A DNA stretch of 64,000 nt from Flavobacteriaceae bacterium CRH (GTDB lineage Bacteria > Bacteroidota > Bacteroidia > Flavobacteriales > Flavobacteriaceae). Made by a program: the position numbers and the translations under genes. The DNA lies in the NCBI GenBank assembly GCA_001507425.1, contig LMAJ01000001.1, forward strand, positions 308,143 to 372,142, given 5' to 3'. This document shows positions 41,379-50,230 of the stretch, one piece after another. The notes under the pieces are model-generated. The model saw only the letters and a program-made list of their open reading frames with translations, ran no database searches and was not told the origin of the DNA. Within the stretch, counting starts at the first letter, position 1. Each line of letters starts with the position of its first letter.

Positions 41379-42641
41379 TTATTTAGCGTTAGCTGTAAAA
41401 ATAGACTCCACGATTTTCTTCTTAATAGTTTCACTTTCTTTAGCAACTATAAAAACCAAACGATAAGCCAAAAGAAAACCTACAAATCCTAAGCAGGTCA
41501 AAAACACCCAGTTGGCTTTATATCCATAATCTGTTATAATAGTCATACCGGTTTTTGTGCTTAAAATATGGGCAACACTATAACTCATTGTAAAAGCCGC
41601 CATAAATTTACCTTCTTGTTTTTTAAGAGATCTGTTTTTTACAAATGAATTGGCAAAAGGAAAAGTAAGCATAATTCCGATAGTCATAAAAATCATCATG
41701 ACAATAAGTGCTGCAATGCTGTGTTCTATTAACAAAAATAAGTAACTGACCGCCATGGCCAGTACGCCATAGGATACCATTAAAAGTTTATTTATATTTT
41801 TAGATTCGACATAACTCACAATCGAAAGTTCGAAAAGCAATATGATTACACCGTTTAAAGCTAAAAACAAACCGCTTTCTACACTTGTAAAATTGAAGAC
41901 TTCCTTGTAATAAAGAGAAAGCGTTGTAAACATTTGAAAAAATAAAATACCCGTTATCAGGGTAATTACTAAGTGAAGTAAAAATGGTTTGTCCTGTAAA
42001 ATCGAATTTCCTTCTTTTAAGTATTTGAAACTGTTAAGTTTAAAAGGTAATTTTTTCTCTTTTACATAAATGGCGAATAACAAAATGCTTAAAATACAAG
42101 TCAGGCCATCAATATAAAATAAAAACGTGTAGTCTAAAACAGTAATAATGATTCCGCCAATCAACGGACCAAACATAAAACCAAGATTTACCGAAGATCG
42201 AATTAACGATAAGGCTTTTGTTCTTTCGTTTCTGCCGGCATAACTATCTAATGAAACCAACATTGCCGGACGGTACATATCTGAAACAGTGGTTAATAAC
42301 AATACTCCCAGGCAAAAACTGTAAAAAGTTGTCAGAAACTGCAGCATAATAAATATAAGCCCGCTTGTAAATAAGCTAAAAACCATGACTTTATAAAAGC
42401 CAAATTTATCAGATAATTTTCCGCTAATCCAGGTTCCGATAAAAGAACCTAAACCAAAAAACACCATAACCCATCCGATCTGGCTGTAGGTAAAATGAAG
42501 TTGTTCCATCATATATTTAGAAAGAAACGGTACAACCATGGCGCCCAATCTGTTAATAAAAGTTGTAATGGCTAAAACCTTAACCTCTACAGAAAACTGG
42601 CTGAAATTTTTTAAATAATTTTTTAGTAATGTTGTAATCAT
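41379..42641 (-). CDS. MFS transporter (multidrug-type)
   Basis: A 420-residue protein with 12 predicted helices and the MFS motif GTWISGKLSDKFGFYKVM between helices 2 and 3. Another half-conserved copy lies after helix 8. The closest style is the H+-antiporter branch with ligand unknown. It is followed on the same strand, after 72 bases upstream, by the GNAT gene, so they may form a small operon in the order GNAT, MFS. Confidence 0.85.
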   Translation of the reverse strand: MITTLLKNYLKNFSQFSVEVKVLAITTFINRLGAMVVPFLSKYMMEQLHFTYSQIGWVMVFFGLGSFIGTWISGKLSDKFGFYKVMVFSLFTSGLIFIMLQFLTTFYSFCLGVLLLTTVSDMYRPAMLVSLDSYAGRNERTKALSLIRSSVNLGFMFGPLIGGIIITVLDYTFLFYIDGLTCILSILLFAIYVKEKKLPFKLNSFKYLKEGNSILQDKPFLLHLVITLITGILFFQMFTTLSLYYKEVFNFTSVESGLFLALNGVIILLFELSIVSYVESKNINKLLMVSYGVLAMAVSYLFLLIEHSIAALIVMMIFMTIGIMLTFPFANSFVKNRSLKKQEGKFMAAFTMSYSVAHILSTKTGMTIITDYGYKANWVFLTCLGFVGFLLAYRLVFIVAKESETIKKKIVESIFTANAK

Positions 42642-42713
42642 AAAATATAGATTTGGAGTAAAAAGTAATAATAGATTTTATATGCTGGTTCTGCACTTCA
42701 AAGAACCTTTTTA

Positions 42714-43187
42714 TTATTCGTACGATAATTTCATTTCGTAATAGTAATAGTTAGAGATAAAATTTGTCCGGACAAAACCAAAACTTTCATAAAGCTGATG
42801 CGCGGCATAATTTTCAGTATCTGTATTTAAAGAAATATGATCGACTTTTGTTTTTTTAGCAAAATCAATACATTTCATTATAATTTCTTTACCAATATAT
42901 TTTCTTCTAAAATCTGGCTTGACGTATAAATATGAAATATGCCAATTGTATTTTATTTTAGACAAAGGACTTACTTTATAATAAAGCAATATAAATGCTA
43001 CAGGAATATCATCTTCTTTTTTGACAAAAACTTTAGCTTTATTTCGGTCCAGTTTGTGCTTTATAAACTGCACGGCATTTTCTAAATTCAGCAGCTTTTC
43101 ATCTATCAGTTTTGACTCATAAATAATGTCTTTTACCGAGTCAAAATCAGCAGGGTTTATTTCTGAAATTGTATGCAAATTCTTCAT
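42714..43187 (-). CDS. GNAT family N-acetyltransferase
   Basis: A 157-residue protein with the GNAT core: strand 4 WHISYLYVKPDFRRKYIGKEII (acetyl-CoA-binding RRKYIGK) and the later strand-helix DHISLNTDTENYAAHQLYESFGFVRT. Substrate unknown. It is upstream of an MFS transporter on the same strand, an arrangement sometimes seen in resistance or detoxification pairs. Confidence 0.9.
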   Translation of the reverse strand: MKNLHTISEINPADFDSVKDIIYESKLIDEKLLNLENAVQFIKHKLDRNKAKVFVKKEDDIPVAFILLYYKVSPLSKIKYNWHISYLYVKPDFRRKYIGKEIIMKCIDFAKKTKVDHISLNTDTENYAAHQLYESFGFVRTNFISNYYYYEMKLSYE

Positions 43188-43752
43188 AAGAAAAGTTTAA
43201 GAAAAATTTACAAAAAGCCTTCATTTACAAGGGTTTAATTGGTAATTAATTCTGTGTTTTTTATGCTGTAAATTTAATTTTTTTTAATGAAAAAACCACT
43301 GTTTTTTTAGCATAAATTCGAATGCTTTTTTAGCAGATTTGCATGTTTTTTTGTTCTTGTTTTTTTGCAAATTTCAGCCCTTTGATTTAATGTTTTTAAA
43401 TCAGTTTTAATGTGTTAAAAATTAAATTTTGAGGGATTTTTTCTGTTGAAAATAAAGTTGCTTTGTCAGAAATTTTGAAGAATCAGATCTTTTTTGAAAG
43501 TCTTTTAGTATAAATTTTTAAAATTATGAACGCTGAAAATCTTAAAAAAATAAAATTTATTCTCTTTTAGAAAGATTTCTTTTAAGATTTTAGAAGCCAA
43601 ATTCTTAAAAAATCAATAATAAAAAACCCTAAATAAATTAATAATTAGGGTTTGCTTTGTTTTAAAAATAGAACATAATTATTCGAATTATGTACTGTTA
43701 TTTTAATCCTTTATGAAGTGATTTTAATTTTTATACATTAATTTTTTATAAT
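43188..43752. other. 565-base gene-free stretch
   Basis: Very AT-rich. It holds only the terminator of the hybrid kinase gene (43624-43653). No reading frame or clear operator was seen. Confidence 0.6.
43620..43653 (-). terminator. Terminator of the kinase/response-regulator gene set
   Basis: Stem AAACCCTAA / TTAGGGTTT with a 12-base loop. On the minus strand it ends in a T-run. Confidence 0.85.
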
Positions 43753-45003
43753 TTAATTTGCAGAATTTTCAATTATTGGAATGTAAATATTAAAGGTAAC
43801 ACCATTATTTAAGCTCCCGTCAGCAACGATAATTCCGTTATGGTTATCTACGATTTTTTTTACAATAGCGAGGCCAATTCCCGTTCCGGAATACTGCTCA
43901 AGGTGATGCAGTCTTTGAAATATAATAAAGATAATATGGTTGTATTCAGCTTCAAAACCTATACCGTTATCTTTAAAACTAAAATTCCAATAATCACAAA
44001 TCTGCGGGCTATTGGGCAGATTAAGCAACCTGAATTCATTGTGTTTAAGAATAATAGATTGTATGGTAATATCAAGCTTAATACCTGGAATAGAGAACTT
44101 TAATGAGTTGCTTATCAAATTATAGATAAGTTGGCGAAATTGAAATGGTATTATATGTACAGGTACTAAGCCATTTATTTTAAAAAATCCCTTTTTCTGA
44201 TCAATTGTATCCGAAAGTTCAGATTTTACATCTTCAATAATATCCAGCAAATCACTCATTTCATAAGGGTGATCTGCAATACTAACCCTCGAAAAATCTA
44301 ATAAATCTTCGATAAGCTGCCTCATTCTTGTTGCTGCAACATTTATACGTTCGAGATTGTTTTTCCCCGCTTTAGTCATGGTTTTTTCTTTATCTATGAT
44401 AATAGAAATGAAGGTCTGAATTTTCCGGAGAGGTTCCTGAAGATCATGGCTTGAAATAAAATTAAATGCAAGCAATTCTTTATTTACATTCATTAATTCA
44501 ATTGCCTTTTTTTCTTTTTCAGCATTTTGAAACTCTAATTCCTTATTTGCTAATAGCAGTGCAGCGGTTTGTGTTTTTAGTTTTTTAATAAGGTCCTCTT
44601 TCTCAATTAAATCGCAAGCTTCTTTTAGTGCGCGGTTTATTTTTTGAAGTAAGGATGAAATGTTGTTTTTAGAAACATAATCTGTAACACCTTCTTTTAT
44701 AAGCATTACGGCATTTTCCTCACCAATTGTACCTGAAATTATTATAAATGGTATACTGATGTTTTTGTTTTTCAGTATTTTAAATGCAGAAAAAGCATCA
44801 AATGAAGGCAATGAGTAATCTGATAAAATAATGTCTGGAAAAAAGGTATCAATAGCATCTTCGAATACTTTTCTTGATTCAACTATTTTAGACACAAAAG
44901 ACATTCCTGATTTGGTCAAATGCCTGACTATTAAGTCTGCATCTGCAGTATTGTCTTCTAATATCAATATTCTAATATCTTTTATCATTTGATATGGAAT
45001 CAT
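43753..45003 (-). CDS. Response regulator-histidine kinase hybrid
   Basis: A 416-residue protein with a receiver domain first (residues 10-125; LILEDNTADAD, phospho-Asp in PDIILSDYSLPS at about 62) and a short coiled-coil linker with a repeat-like unit (LANKELEFQNAEKEKKAIEL). HisKA follows (His in SSHDLQEPLRKI near 186), then HATPase_c (FKDNGIGFEAEY, GTGIGLAIVKKI). Receiver-first kinases of this type relay signals from a membrane sensor. The start may be 5 codons downstream at the second Met. It is the third gene of the signalling cluster and its linker repeat matches the one in the sensor kinase at 45491-47341. Confidence 0.9.
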   Translation of the reverse strand: MIPYQMIKDIRILILEDNTADADLIVRHLTKSGMSFVSKIVESRKVFEDAIDTFFPDIILSDYSLPSFDAFSAFKILKNKNISIPFIIISGTIGEENAVMLIKEGVTDYVSKNNISSLLQKINRALKEACDLIEKEDLIKKLKTQTAALLLANKELEFQNAEKEKKAIELMNVNKELLAFNFISSHDLQEPLRKIQTFISIIIDKEKTMTKAGKNNLERINVAATRMRQLIEDLLDFSRVSIADHPYEMSDLLDIIEDVKSELSDTIDQKKGFFKINGLVPVHIIPFQFRQLIYNLISNSLKFSIPGIKLDITIQSIILKHNEFRLLNLPNSPQICDYWNFSFKDNGIGFEAEYNHIIFIIFQRLHHLEQYSGTGIGLAIVKKIVDNHNGIIVADGSLNNGVTFNIYIPIIENSAN

Positions 45004-45039
45004 AGTTTTGAATGAAAGTAACTATAGTGTTTAAATCTT

Positions 45040-45480
45040 TTATTTTGCGGGCTGACTCAGTATCATCCAGTACATTCCTATTTCTTTAATAGAATTAAAA
45101 AAATTATTACTGTCTACGGGTTTTACAATGTAACTGTTAGCCCCAAGACTATAACATTTATCAATATCTGGATCTTCTTGCGAAGAAGTCAGGATAACCA
45201 CCGGAATCGATTTAAGATTATCGTCACTTTTTACTTTTTCAAGAACCTGAATACCGGACATTTTCGGCATTTTTAAATCTAAAAGAAATAATTTAGGATG
45301 TGCTTTAGGATTTCTCTCTGAATATATTCCCCGGCAGTATATAAAATCGAGTGCTTCAGCACCGTCTTTTACATGTAATAATTTGTTTGTAAAACCGCTT
45401 TTATTAAGCGCACGAATGGTTAACATGGCATCTTCCATGCTGTCTTCGGCAAATAAAATTTCAATATCGTCGTAGTTCAT
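45040..45480 (-). CDS. Rcp1-like single-domain response regulator
   Basis: A 146-residue protein. The ATG at 45480 is used because the fold begins with YDDIEILFAEDSMEDAML; an upstream reading would overlap the kinase gene. The phosphorylated Asp lies in LFLLDLKMPKMSG (about residue 68) and the conserved Lys in SYIVKPVD. Response regulators of this group, like cyanobacterial Rcp1, pass phosphate from phytochrome-type kinases. It begins 11 bases after the sensor kinase stop and leads to the hybrid kinase, so a three-protein relay is likely. Confidence 0.9.
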   Translation of the reverse strand: MNYDDIEILFAEDSMEDAMLTIRALNKSGFTNKLLHVKDGAEALDFIYCRGIYSERNPKAHPKLFLLDLKMPKMSGIQVLEKVKSDDNLKSIPVVILTSSQEDPDIDKCYSLGANSYIVKPVDSNNFFNSIKEIGMYWMILSQPAK

Positions 45481-45490
45481 TTTTTTATTT

Positions 45491-47341
45491 TTAAAGTTTA
45501 ATATTGGGCAGGCTAAAGTAAAAGTTTGCACCTGCATCTAATTTTGATTCTGCCCACACTGTTCCATAATGGCGATTGACTATTTTTTGTACGATAGCCA
45601 GCCCAATTCCGGTTCCTATAAATTCGTCTTGTGAGTGAAGGCGCTGGAAAACACCAAACAATTTATCATAATAAGCCATGTCGAATCCTGCGCCCCAGTC
45701 TTTTATGCTATAAATAATTTGATCTTTTTTAGAAGTTGAGGTAATCTTAATTCTGGTTTCCGGCTTGTATTTTGAATATTTGATTGCATTAGAAATCAGA
45801 TTTACCCAAACTTGTTTAATCAGAGATGGATCTCCGTTTGCGTGATCAAGTTCGTCAATTTCAAATATCGGCGTATTTTCACCTTTTTCGATTGTTATTT
45901 CGCTTATGACTCCATTTAATAATGCTGTCATGTTTATATTTGTAGAAGATACTTCTTTGCGCCCTAATTTGCTAAAAGAAAGCAGGTCGTCTATCAATAT
46001 TCCCATTTTTTTTGAATTATTAATTATCGATTGAAGGACTTTCTTTCCATCTTCATCAATTAAATCCGTATGATCTTCTACCAAAATTTGCGTATAACCA
46101 TTTATTGCACGTATAGGAGCGCGTAAATCATGAGAAACAGAATAAGAAAATGATTCAAGTTCTTCCTGAGCTTTTTTTAGCTCATTATTAGCCAGCGTAA
46201 GTTCATGAGTTCGTTTTTCCTGAAAGGCAAGTTCAAGATTTTTTACTTTTAATTCTGCTGCACGTTTTTGTTTCTCTACTTTTCTTTTTTCTTTCAGAAT
46301 ATTTTCTGAGGCTAACTTCTTATTGGCAATAATCAGTTCAGCAGCGCGTTTCTCTTTTTCCTTACTTTGAATAGCAAGTTCTTTATTGGCTACAATGAGT
46401 TCTTTTGCCCGTTTTTCCTTTTGTTCATTCTGAAATTTCAATTCTTTATTGGCGATAATCAATTCTGCCGCACGTTTTTCCTTTTCTTTATTCTGAAAAG
46501 CAAGTTCTTTATTGGCGATAATCAATTCAGATGCGCGTTTTTCTTTTTGTTCATTCTGAAATTTCAATTCCTTATTGGCGATAATCAACTCAGCAGCACG
46601 TTTCTCTTTTTCTGTATTCTGAAATTTCAATTCCTTATTGGCGATAATCAATTCGGCAGCGCGTTTCTCTTTTTCTGTATTTTGAAATTTCAATTCCTTA
46701 TTGGCGATAATCAATTCGGCAGCACGTTTTTCTTTTTCTGTATTTTGAAAAGCAAGCTCTTCATTGGCAATAATCAATTCAGATGCCCGTTTCTCTTTTT
46801 CTTGTGCCTGAACCGCCAATTGCAAAAATTGTGTTTTGGCAAGCGTAATATCTGTGGCAATTTTTAAGATCTTATACGGTTTGCCCATCGTGTCAAAAAT
46901 GAGATTATAACTGCCAAAAAACCATATCATCGAACCATTTTTCGCTACCCTTATAAATTCATCTTTTTGGTAAATTCCCTTTTTTAGGTTGTTCCAAAAT
47001 AATTGATAAGCATTTGATTTTGAATAAGCAGGATCAACTAAAAGACTATGGTGTTTTCCTATCAAATCTATTTTGCTGTAGCCCATGATTTCAAGAAAAT
47101 TCTTGTTGGCACTTAAAATATAACCTTCCAGATCGAACTCTACAGAAGCATTTGTAGAATCAACAGCATTAATATGATTGTTTAATTGCTGTTCTTTGGC
47201 ATAAAGCTGTTGTTTGAGATTTTGTATTTCAGCTTCCTGTTTTTCTTTGTTTTGAAATAGAAGTGAAGTTTTTTCCTTTTGAAGGATTTCTTTTTGGGAA
47301 AGGATTATTTCCTTATCGCCATTTTTTTCTCTGATGCTCAT
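45491..47341 (-). CDS. PAS-containing sensor histidine kinase with tandem 21-residue coiled-coil repeats
   Basis: A 616-residue protein without membrane helices. An N-terminal coiled coil covers 1-55. A PAS domain follows (58-165; VEFDLEGYILSANKNFLEIMGY). Residues 181-348 are eight tandem 21-residue repeats of the type EKEKRAAELIIANKELKFQN, then a degenerate stretch leads to HisKA (SVSHDLRAPIRAI, His near 404) and HATPase_c (GTGIGLAIVQKIV). The repeats are three heptads each, so they would make a long rod between sensor and catalytic core. The neighbouring genes are a response regulator and a hybrid kinase. Confidence 0.92.
   Translation of the reverse strand: MSIREKNGDKEIILSQKEILQKEKTSLLFQNKEKQEAEIQNLKQQLYAKEQQLNNHINAVDSTNASVEFDLEGYILSANKNFLEIMGYSKIDLIGKHHSLLVDPAYSKSNAYQLFWNNLKKGIYQKDEFIRVAKNGSMIWFFGSYNLIFDTMGKPYKILKIATDITLAKTQFLQLAVQAQEKEKRASELIIANEELAFQNTEKEKRAAELIIANKELKFQNTEKEKRAAELIIANKELKFQNTEKEKRAAELIIANKELKFQNEQKEKRASELIIANKELAFQNKEKEKRAAELIIANKELKFQNEQKEKRAKELIVANKELAIQSKEKEKRAAELIIANKKLASENILKEKRKVEKQKRAAELKVKNLELAFQEKRTHELTLANNELKKAQEELESFSYSVSHDLRAPIRAINGYTQILVEDHTDLIDEDGKKVLQSIINNSKKMGILIDDLLSFSKLGRKEVSSTNINMTALLNGVISEITIEKGENTPIFEIDELDHANGDPSLIKQVWVNLISNAIKYSKYKPETRIKITSTSKKDQIIYSIKDWGAGFDMAYYDKLFGVFQRLHSQDEFIGTGIGLAIVQKIVNRHYGTVWAESKLDAGANFYFSLPNIKL
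46298..46801 (-). repeat. Eight tandem 63-bp repeats inside the sensor kinase gene
   Basis: Each repeat encodes 21 residues (three heptads). Copies 2-4 are near-identical; copies 1, 5, 6, 7 and 8 differ by single residues. High similarity favours changes in copy number by slippage or recombination. Confidence 0.9.
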
Positions 47342-47654
47342 ATAAAGCGAAGTGGTGTTTGAAAAAAATAATGGCAGTAATTTGCTGGAAAAGCACCTAT
47401 ATTTTAATAATTATTAAAACGTATACCTTAATTAGAAATAAGCTAATTTTGATATTGAACGAATGTAGGTAAATAAAATGGTTAAACACCTAATTGTCTT
47501 TCTAATATATTAATGAACAATGTTATTAAAAGACTTTTTGATTTTTTAAAAAACTTTAGCTGTTGTTCAAACGACAAACTGACAACTATTTATACCGAAG
47601 TTTTTTGTAAAGAAATCAGAGATTTTTTCTGCTAAACTTTAATAGAAAACGAGA
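47342..47654. other. 313-base gene-free stretch
   Basis: AT-rich DNA upstream of the sensor kinase gene; it would carry that gene's promoter, though no TAnnTTTG box was found in the first 100 bases. Nothing else supported. Confidence 0.5.
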
Positions 47655-47912
47655 TTATTTTTCCTGTTCTAAATTGTCAACAGCAGAAATCTGGTCAAGT
47701 ATATTGGTTTGGTTTGGAGAAATGTAATTTTTTATTTCGCTTGTATTTTCTTTCTTAAAAAGAATATCTAGTGCATTGTACAGTTTTAATAAAACATCTC
47801 TGTCTTCTTTTTGAATCTCTAAAGCAGTATTAAAATTAAAAACATAATTATTAGAATTGCGTACTTCTACTTTTATCGTTTTTGATGTGATTTTAAATTT
47901 TACTATATCCAT
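47655..47912 (-). CDS. Small hypothetical protein
   Basis: An 85-residue soluble protein with a beta-rich first half (IVKFKITSKTIKVEVRNSNNYVFNF) and a helical second half. No known family recognised. A TATTTTTG box upstream (47935-47942, minus strand) supports expression on its own. Confidence 0.5.
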   Translation of the reverse strand: MDIVKFKITSKTIKVEVRNSNNYVFNFNTALEIQKEDRDVLLKLYNALDILFKKENTSEIKNYISPNQTNILDQISAVDNLEQEK

Positions 47913-47934
47913 GTTTTGTAAATTACTTAGTTTG

Positions 47935-47942
47935 CAAAAATA
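47935..47942 (-). promoter_or_regulatory. -7 box for the small hypothetical gene
   Basis: Reads TATTTTTG on the minus strand (consensus TAnnTTTG), 23 bases before the start at 47912. Confidence 0.5.
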
Positions 47943-48065
47943 CTATTTTAAATAATGAATATAAAGAAGAATATGCAATGTATTGTTCGAATTTTCAGAG
48001 TGATAATTCATGATTTTTAATTCCTTACTGAATTCCTAAATGAGTAAGCAATTAATAGAAATAAA

Positions 48066-48102
48066 AAAACCCTTAAACATTGCTGTTTAAGGGTTTTGCT
48101 TT
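48066..48102. terminator. Terminator
   Basis: A perfect 14-bp stem AAAACCCTTAAACA / TGTTTAAGGGTTTT with a 4-base loop. On the minus strand it lies 18 bases after the stop of the zinc-ribbon membrane protein gene and is followed by T-rich DNA. Confidence 0.9.
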
Positions 48103-48119
48103 TTGTAGAAGATCAAATT

Positions 48120-48899
48120 TTATTTTTTACGATCTATAGTTTCAAAATCCAAGTTCATTTCGCATTTACTATTAAGTACTTCGCCCAGAAATATTGGATA
48201 TTGCTTTCCATTTTCATCAGTATGGTACATGAAAAAGTCAGCATAATTAGCTTCTCCCAATACAGAGAATTTCTTTATTTTATACTCTTTAGTTTCAAAT
48301 GCTCCGGGACCTGCCGTAAGCTTATCCCAGTCTTCTTCAGAAAAACTCATTGGAATATTTTTCTTAGTTTTAACTACATACATCGTATCTCCATTAATGC
48401 GCATTAACTTTACCAATACCCCCGAAGATAAATTACTTTCCATCCAGGTTGATTTGTAAATATCCCCTGGTTGCGGATGCATCAAGAGCTCGGCATATTC
48501 TTTAGCTTTTTCGTTGGTCCTTTTTTTATTGATAGAACTAATTCCCAGGATTATTAGAATCAGAATAGGTATAACAAACCAAATCGACCAAGGATAGAGT
48601 AGCTGCCATAAAGTTCTTTTGTGATTTTTTCGAATATCCTTAATAGCCTCGCCTATTTTTTTGGAGTATTTTTTTTTAGCAAATACAGAACTGTGAGGAT
48701 TTTTAAGAACATTGCCGCAGTTTGTACAGATGACTCCGGTCCGCCTTCCCATTCCAAATAAAGGAATTATCATGGAAATGTATTGCATGTACAACGTTAA
48801 TTCTATGCTGTCTTTTTTATTGCAGGCAGGGCAAACTTCATCAATAATTAGTTTTGATGTTAAAGGTTTTGTTACGATTTGATAAATAAAAAACATCAT
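48120..48899 (-). CDS. Zinc-ribbon membrane protein, unknown function
   Basis: A 259-residue protein. The N-terminal part has two Cys pairs (VCPACNKKD and VICTNCGNVL) that would form a zinc ribbon, interrupted by a hydrophobic patch. One clear membrane helix follows at about 108-123 (WFVIPILILIILGISSI). The C-terminal part is soluble and beta-rich (QPGDIYKSTW, MYVVKTKKNIPMSF). No family was recognised with confidence. Confidence 0.55.
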   Translation of the reverse strand: MMFFIYQIVTKPLTSKLIIDEVCPACNKKDSIELTLYMQYISMIIPLFGMGRRTGVICTNCGNVLKNPHSSVFAKKKYSKKIGEAIKDIRKNHKRTLWQLLYPWSIWFVIPILILIILGISSINKKRTNEKAKEYAELLMHPQPGDIYKSTWMESNLSSGVLVKLMRINGDTMYVVKTKKNIPMSFSEEDWDKLTAGPGAFETKEYKIKKFSVLGEANYADFFMYHTDENGKQYPIFLGEVLNSKCEMNLDFETIDRKK

Positions 48900-49003
48900 C
48901 TAGGCTTCTGATTTAGGGGTAAATATCTGGTTAGTTACTAAGTTTATTTTGTGACAAACATAAGCTTTTACCAGCAATAAAAATATAAATTGAAGCTGTA
49001 TGG

Positions 49004-49036
49004 TTTTTATCAAATCTTTCAGAATAAAGGATATAG
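49004..49036 (+). repeat. 33-bp direct repeat, left copy
   Basis: TTTTTATCAAATCTTTCAGA followed by ATAAAGGATATAG. It matches 50044-50076 at 31 of 33 positions; the gene at 49122-49766 lies between them. Confidence 0.75.
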
Positions 49037-49121
49037 GCAAATACTTTCAAAAGTATTTATAGTGGGTTTTTTATTAAAAAATGAAGGCTAAGATTTCTAT
49101 GGTATTTTAAAAAAGAATCAA

Positions 49122-49766
49122 TTATTCATTCTTATTGAACAGATGATCGTATAATGCGTTCTTTTCTAAAATTATATTTTCTTTCATCGGAGTCATAATA
49201 AAGACATAAATATCATGATCTTCTTTATAAATTAAAAAATTAGCACTTAAGTTTTTTAGCTCATAATATTCAATTTTACTATAGATTATTTTGCTTTCCT
49301 GATTGTTAATTTTTATAGCGTATTTATTGAAATTGACATTAAAACTCTTAATTGTATCATTGTTTATTTGATATTGTATCGCACTATCAGAAAAGAAATC
49401 AATTTGATTGATATTGTAACTGTCCTCAAAAACTCCCGGGCTTAAATTAACTTCATATAGCCCTTCATTGATTGTTGAAAAATAGCCCGGAGTAGGGTAG
49501 CTATTTGAAACATGATCCTTAAAATTAAAATTGTTCGAAACATTCCTCAATTTGATTACAAATAGAGAATATTTAGACTCAACTTGAAATTGTGAGATTA
49601 TAGTATCTTTCCTTATAGTATAGCTTCCGATACACACATCATTTTTAAAAGACAATTTCTTAAATTTTAAACTCTTATTAGGAGCAAAATTTATTTCGTC
49701 TTTTATTACATATTTTTTACAGCTAAATAAAATTAAAACCAGCAGAATAATTGAGATAATTTTCAT
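49122..49766 (-). CDS. Hypothetical lipoprotein
   Basis: A 214-residue protein with a lipobox (LILFSC, Cys at residue 16) and a beta-rich mature part (SLKFKKLSFKNDVCIGSYTI, LYEVNLSPGVFED). No family was recognised. It is flanked by 33-bp direct repeats and by the tRNA-Met remnant further on, so it may have a history of transfer. Confidence 0.5.
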   Translation of the reverse strand: MKIISIILLVLILFSCKKYVIKDEINFAPNKSLKFKKLSFKNDVCIGSYTIRKDTIISQFQVESKYSLFVIKLRNVSNNFNFKDHVSNSYPTPGYFSTINEGLYEVNLSPGVFEDSYNINQIDFFSDSAIQYQINNDTIKSFNVNFNKYAIKINNQESKIIYSKIEYYELKNLSANFLIYKEDHDIYVFIMTPMKENIILEKNALYDHLFNKNE

Positions 49767-50043
49767 ATTTAATTATTAATTGGTGTGTGATATTTAAATT
49801 AGTTTGTAAATCAAAAGATTAATATCTAAAAGATTATTTTGTTAATGCTCTCGTTTTGAATATTTATAAATATATACATTGTAACTGGATAAATATTCAT
49901 TCTCTTTTAATAGCTTCTGATCCGGAGGAGAAAAAGTATACATAAATTACTGTTCACGGTCTAAATTTTAAGTATGTACTTTTATTTCAAGATTATTATG
50001 AGATTTAAATCTCCAATTAAAATTAGAAGTAAAACCGGTATAA

Positions 50044-50076
50044 TTTTTATTAAATCTTTCAGAATAAAGAATATAG
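50044..50076 (+). repeat. 33-bp direct repeat, right copy
   Basis: The partner of 49004-49036, offset by 1040 bases, with 2 mismatches. Confidence 0.75.
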
Positions 50077-50109
50077 ACGACAAATTGTTCCGTAATAAAC
50101 TGTTATAAA

Positions 50110-50146
50110 CGAAAAAAACACCAACTTTTAAGTGGTGTTTTTTTAT
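50110..50146 (-). terminator. Terminator of the original tRNA-Met gene
   Basis: Arms AAAAAAACACCA / TGGTGTTTTTTT around a short loop. On the minus strand it follows the tRNA 3' end directly. Confidence 0.85.
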
Positions 50147-50150
50147 TTTG

Positions 50151-50192
50151 TAGCGAGGACGGGAGTTGAACCCGTGACCTCAGGGTTATGAA
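50151..50192 (-). tRNA. 3' fragment of a tRNA-Met(CAT) gene, probable attachment site
   Basis: On the minus strand the sequence runs from the anticodon loop (TTCATAA, anticodon CAT) through the 3' anticodon strand, variable loop, T-arm (GGGTTCAACTCCC) to the acceptor CCTCGCTA. The 5' half (D-arm and the 5' acceptor strand AGCGAGG) is missing: the bases beyond 50192 do not pair with the 3' half. This is the usual remnant left when an integrative element inserts in a tRNA gene. The gene is not functional here; the intact copy is expected at the other end of the element, to the right of the window. Confidence 0.8.
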
Positions 50193-50230
50193 TCTGAAAA
50201 CAGATTTCTAAACCCTTGTAAACCCTTGTA
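50191..50230. repeat. Hairpin and direct repeats just inside the att site
   Basis: AATCTG-AAAA-CAGATT (50191-50206), then two back-to-back copies of AACCCTTGTA (50211-50230). Such repeats next to a tRNA att site could be arm-type integrase or excisionase sites. Confidence 0.5.

Noticed and set aside
46298..46801. The regular repeats as a CRISPR array
   Set aside because: There are no spacers between units, the length is exactly three codon-heptads (63), and they lie in frame in a kinase gene.
46367..46867. A long plus-strand frame opposite the kinase repeats
   Set aside because: It is the complement of the 63-bp repeats and shows only the repetitive Phe/Leu pattern expected from the antisense reading.
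49004..50076. The 33-bp repeats as ends of an insertion sequence
   Set aside because: They are direct, not inverted, and the gene between them is a lipoprotein with no transposase features.
50151..50230. A complete tRNA-Met gene
   Set aside because: The 5' acceptor strand (AGCGAGG), D-arm and 5' anticodon strand are absent; the adjacent bases do not pair with the 3' half.
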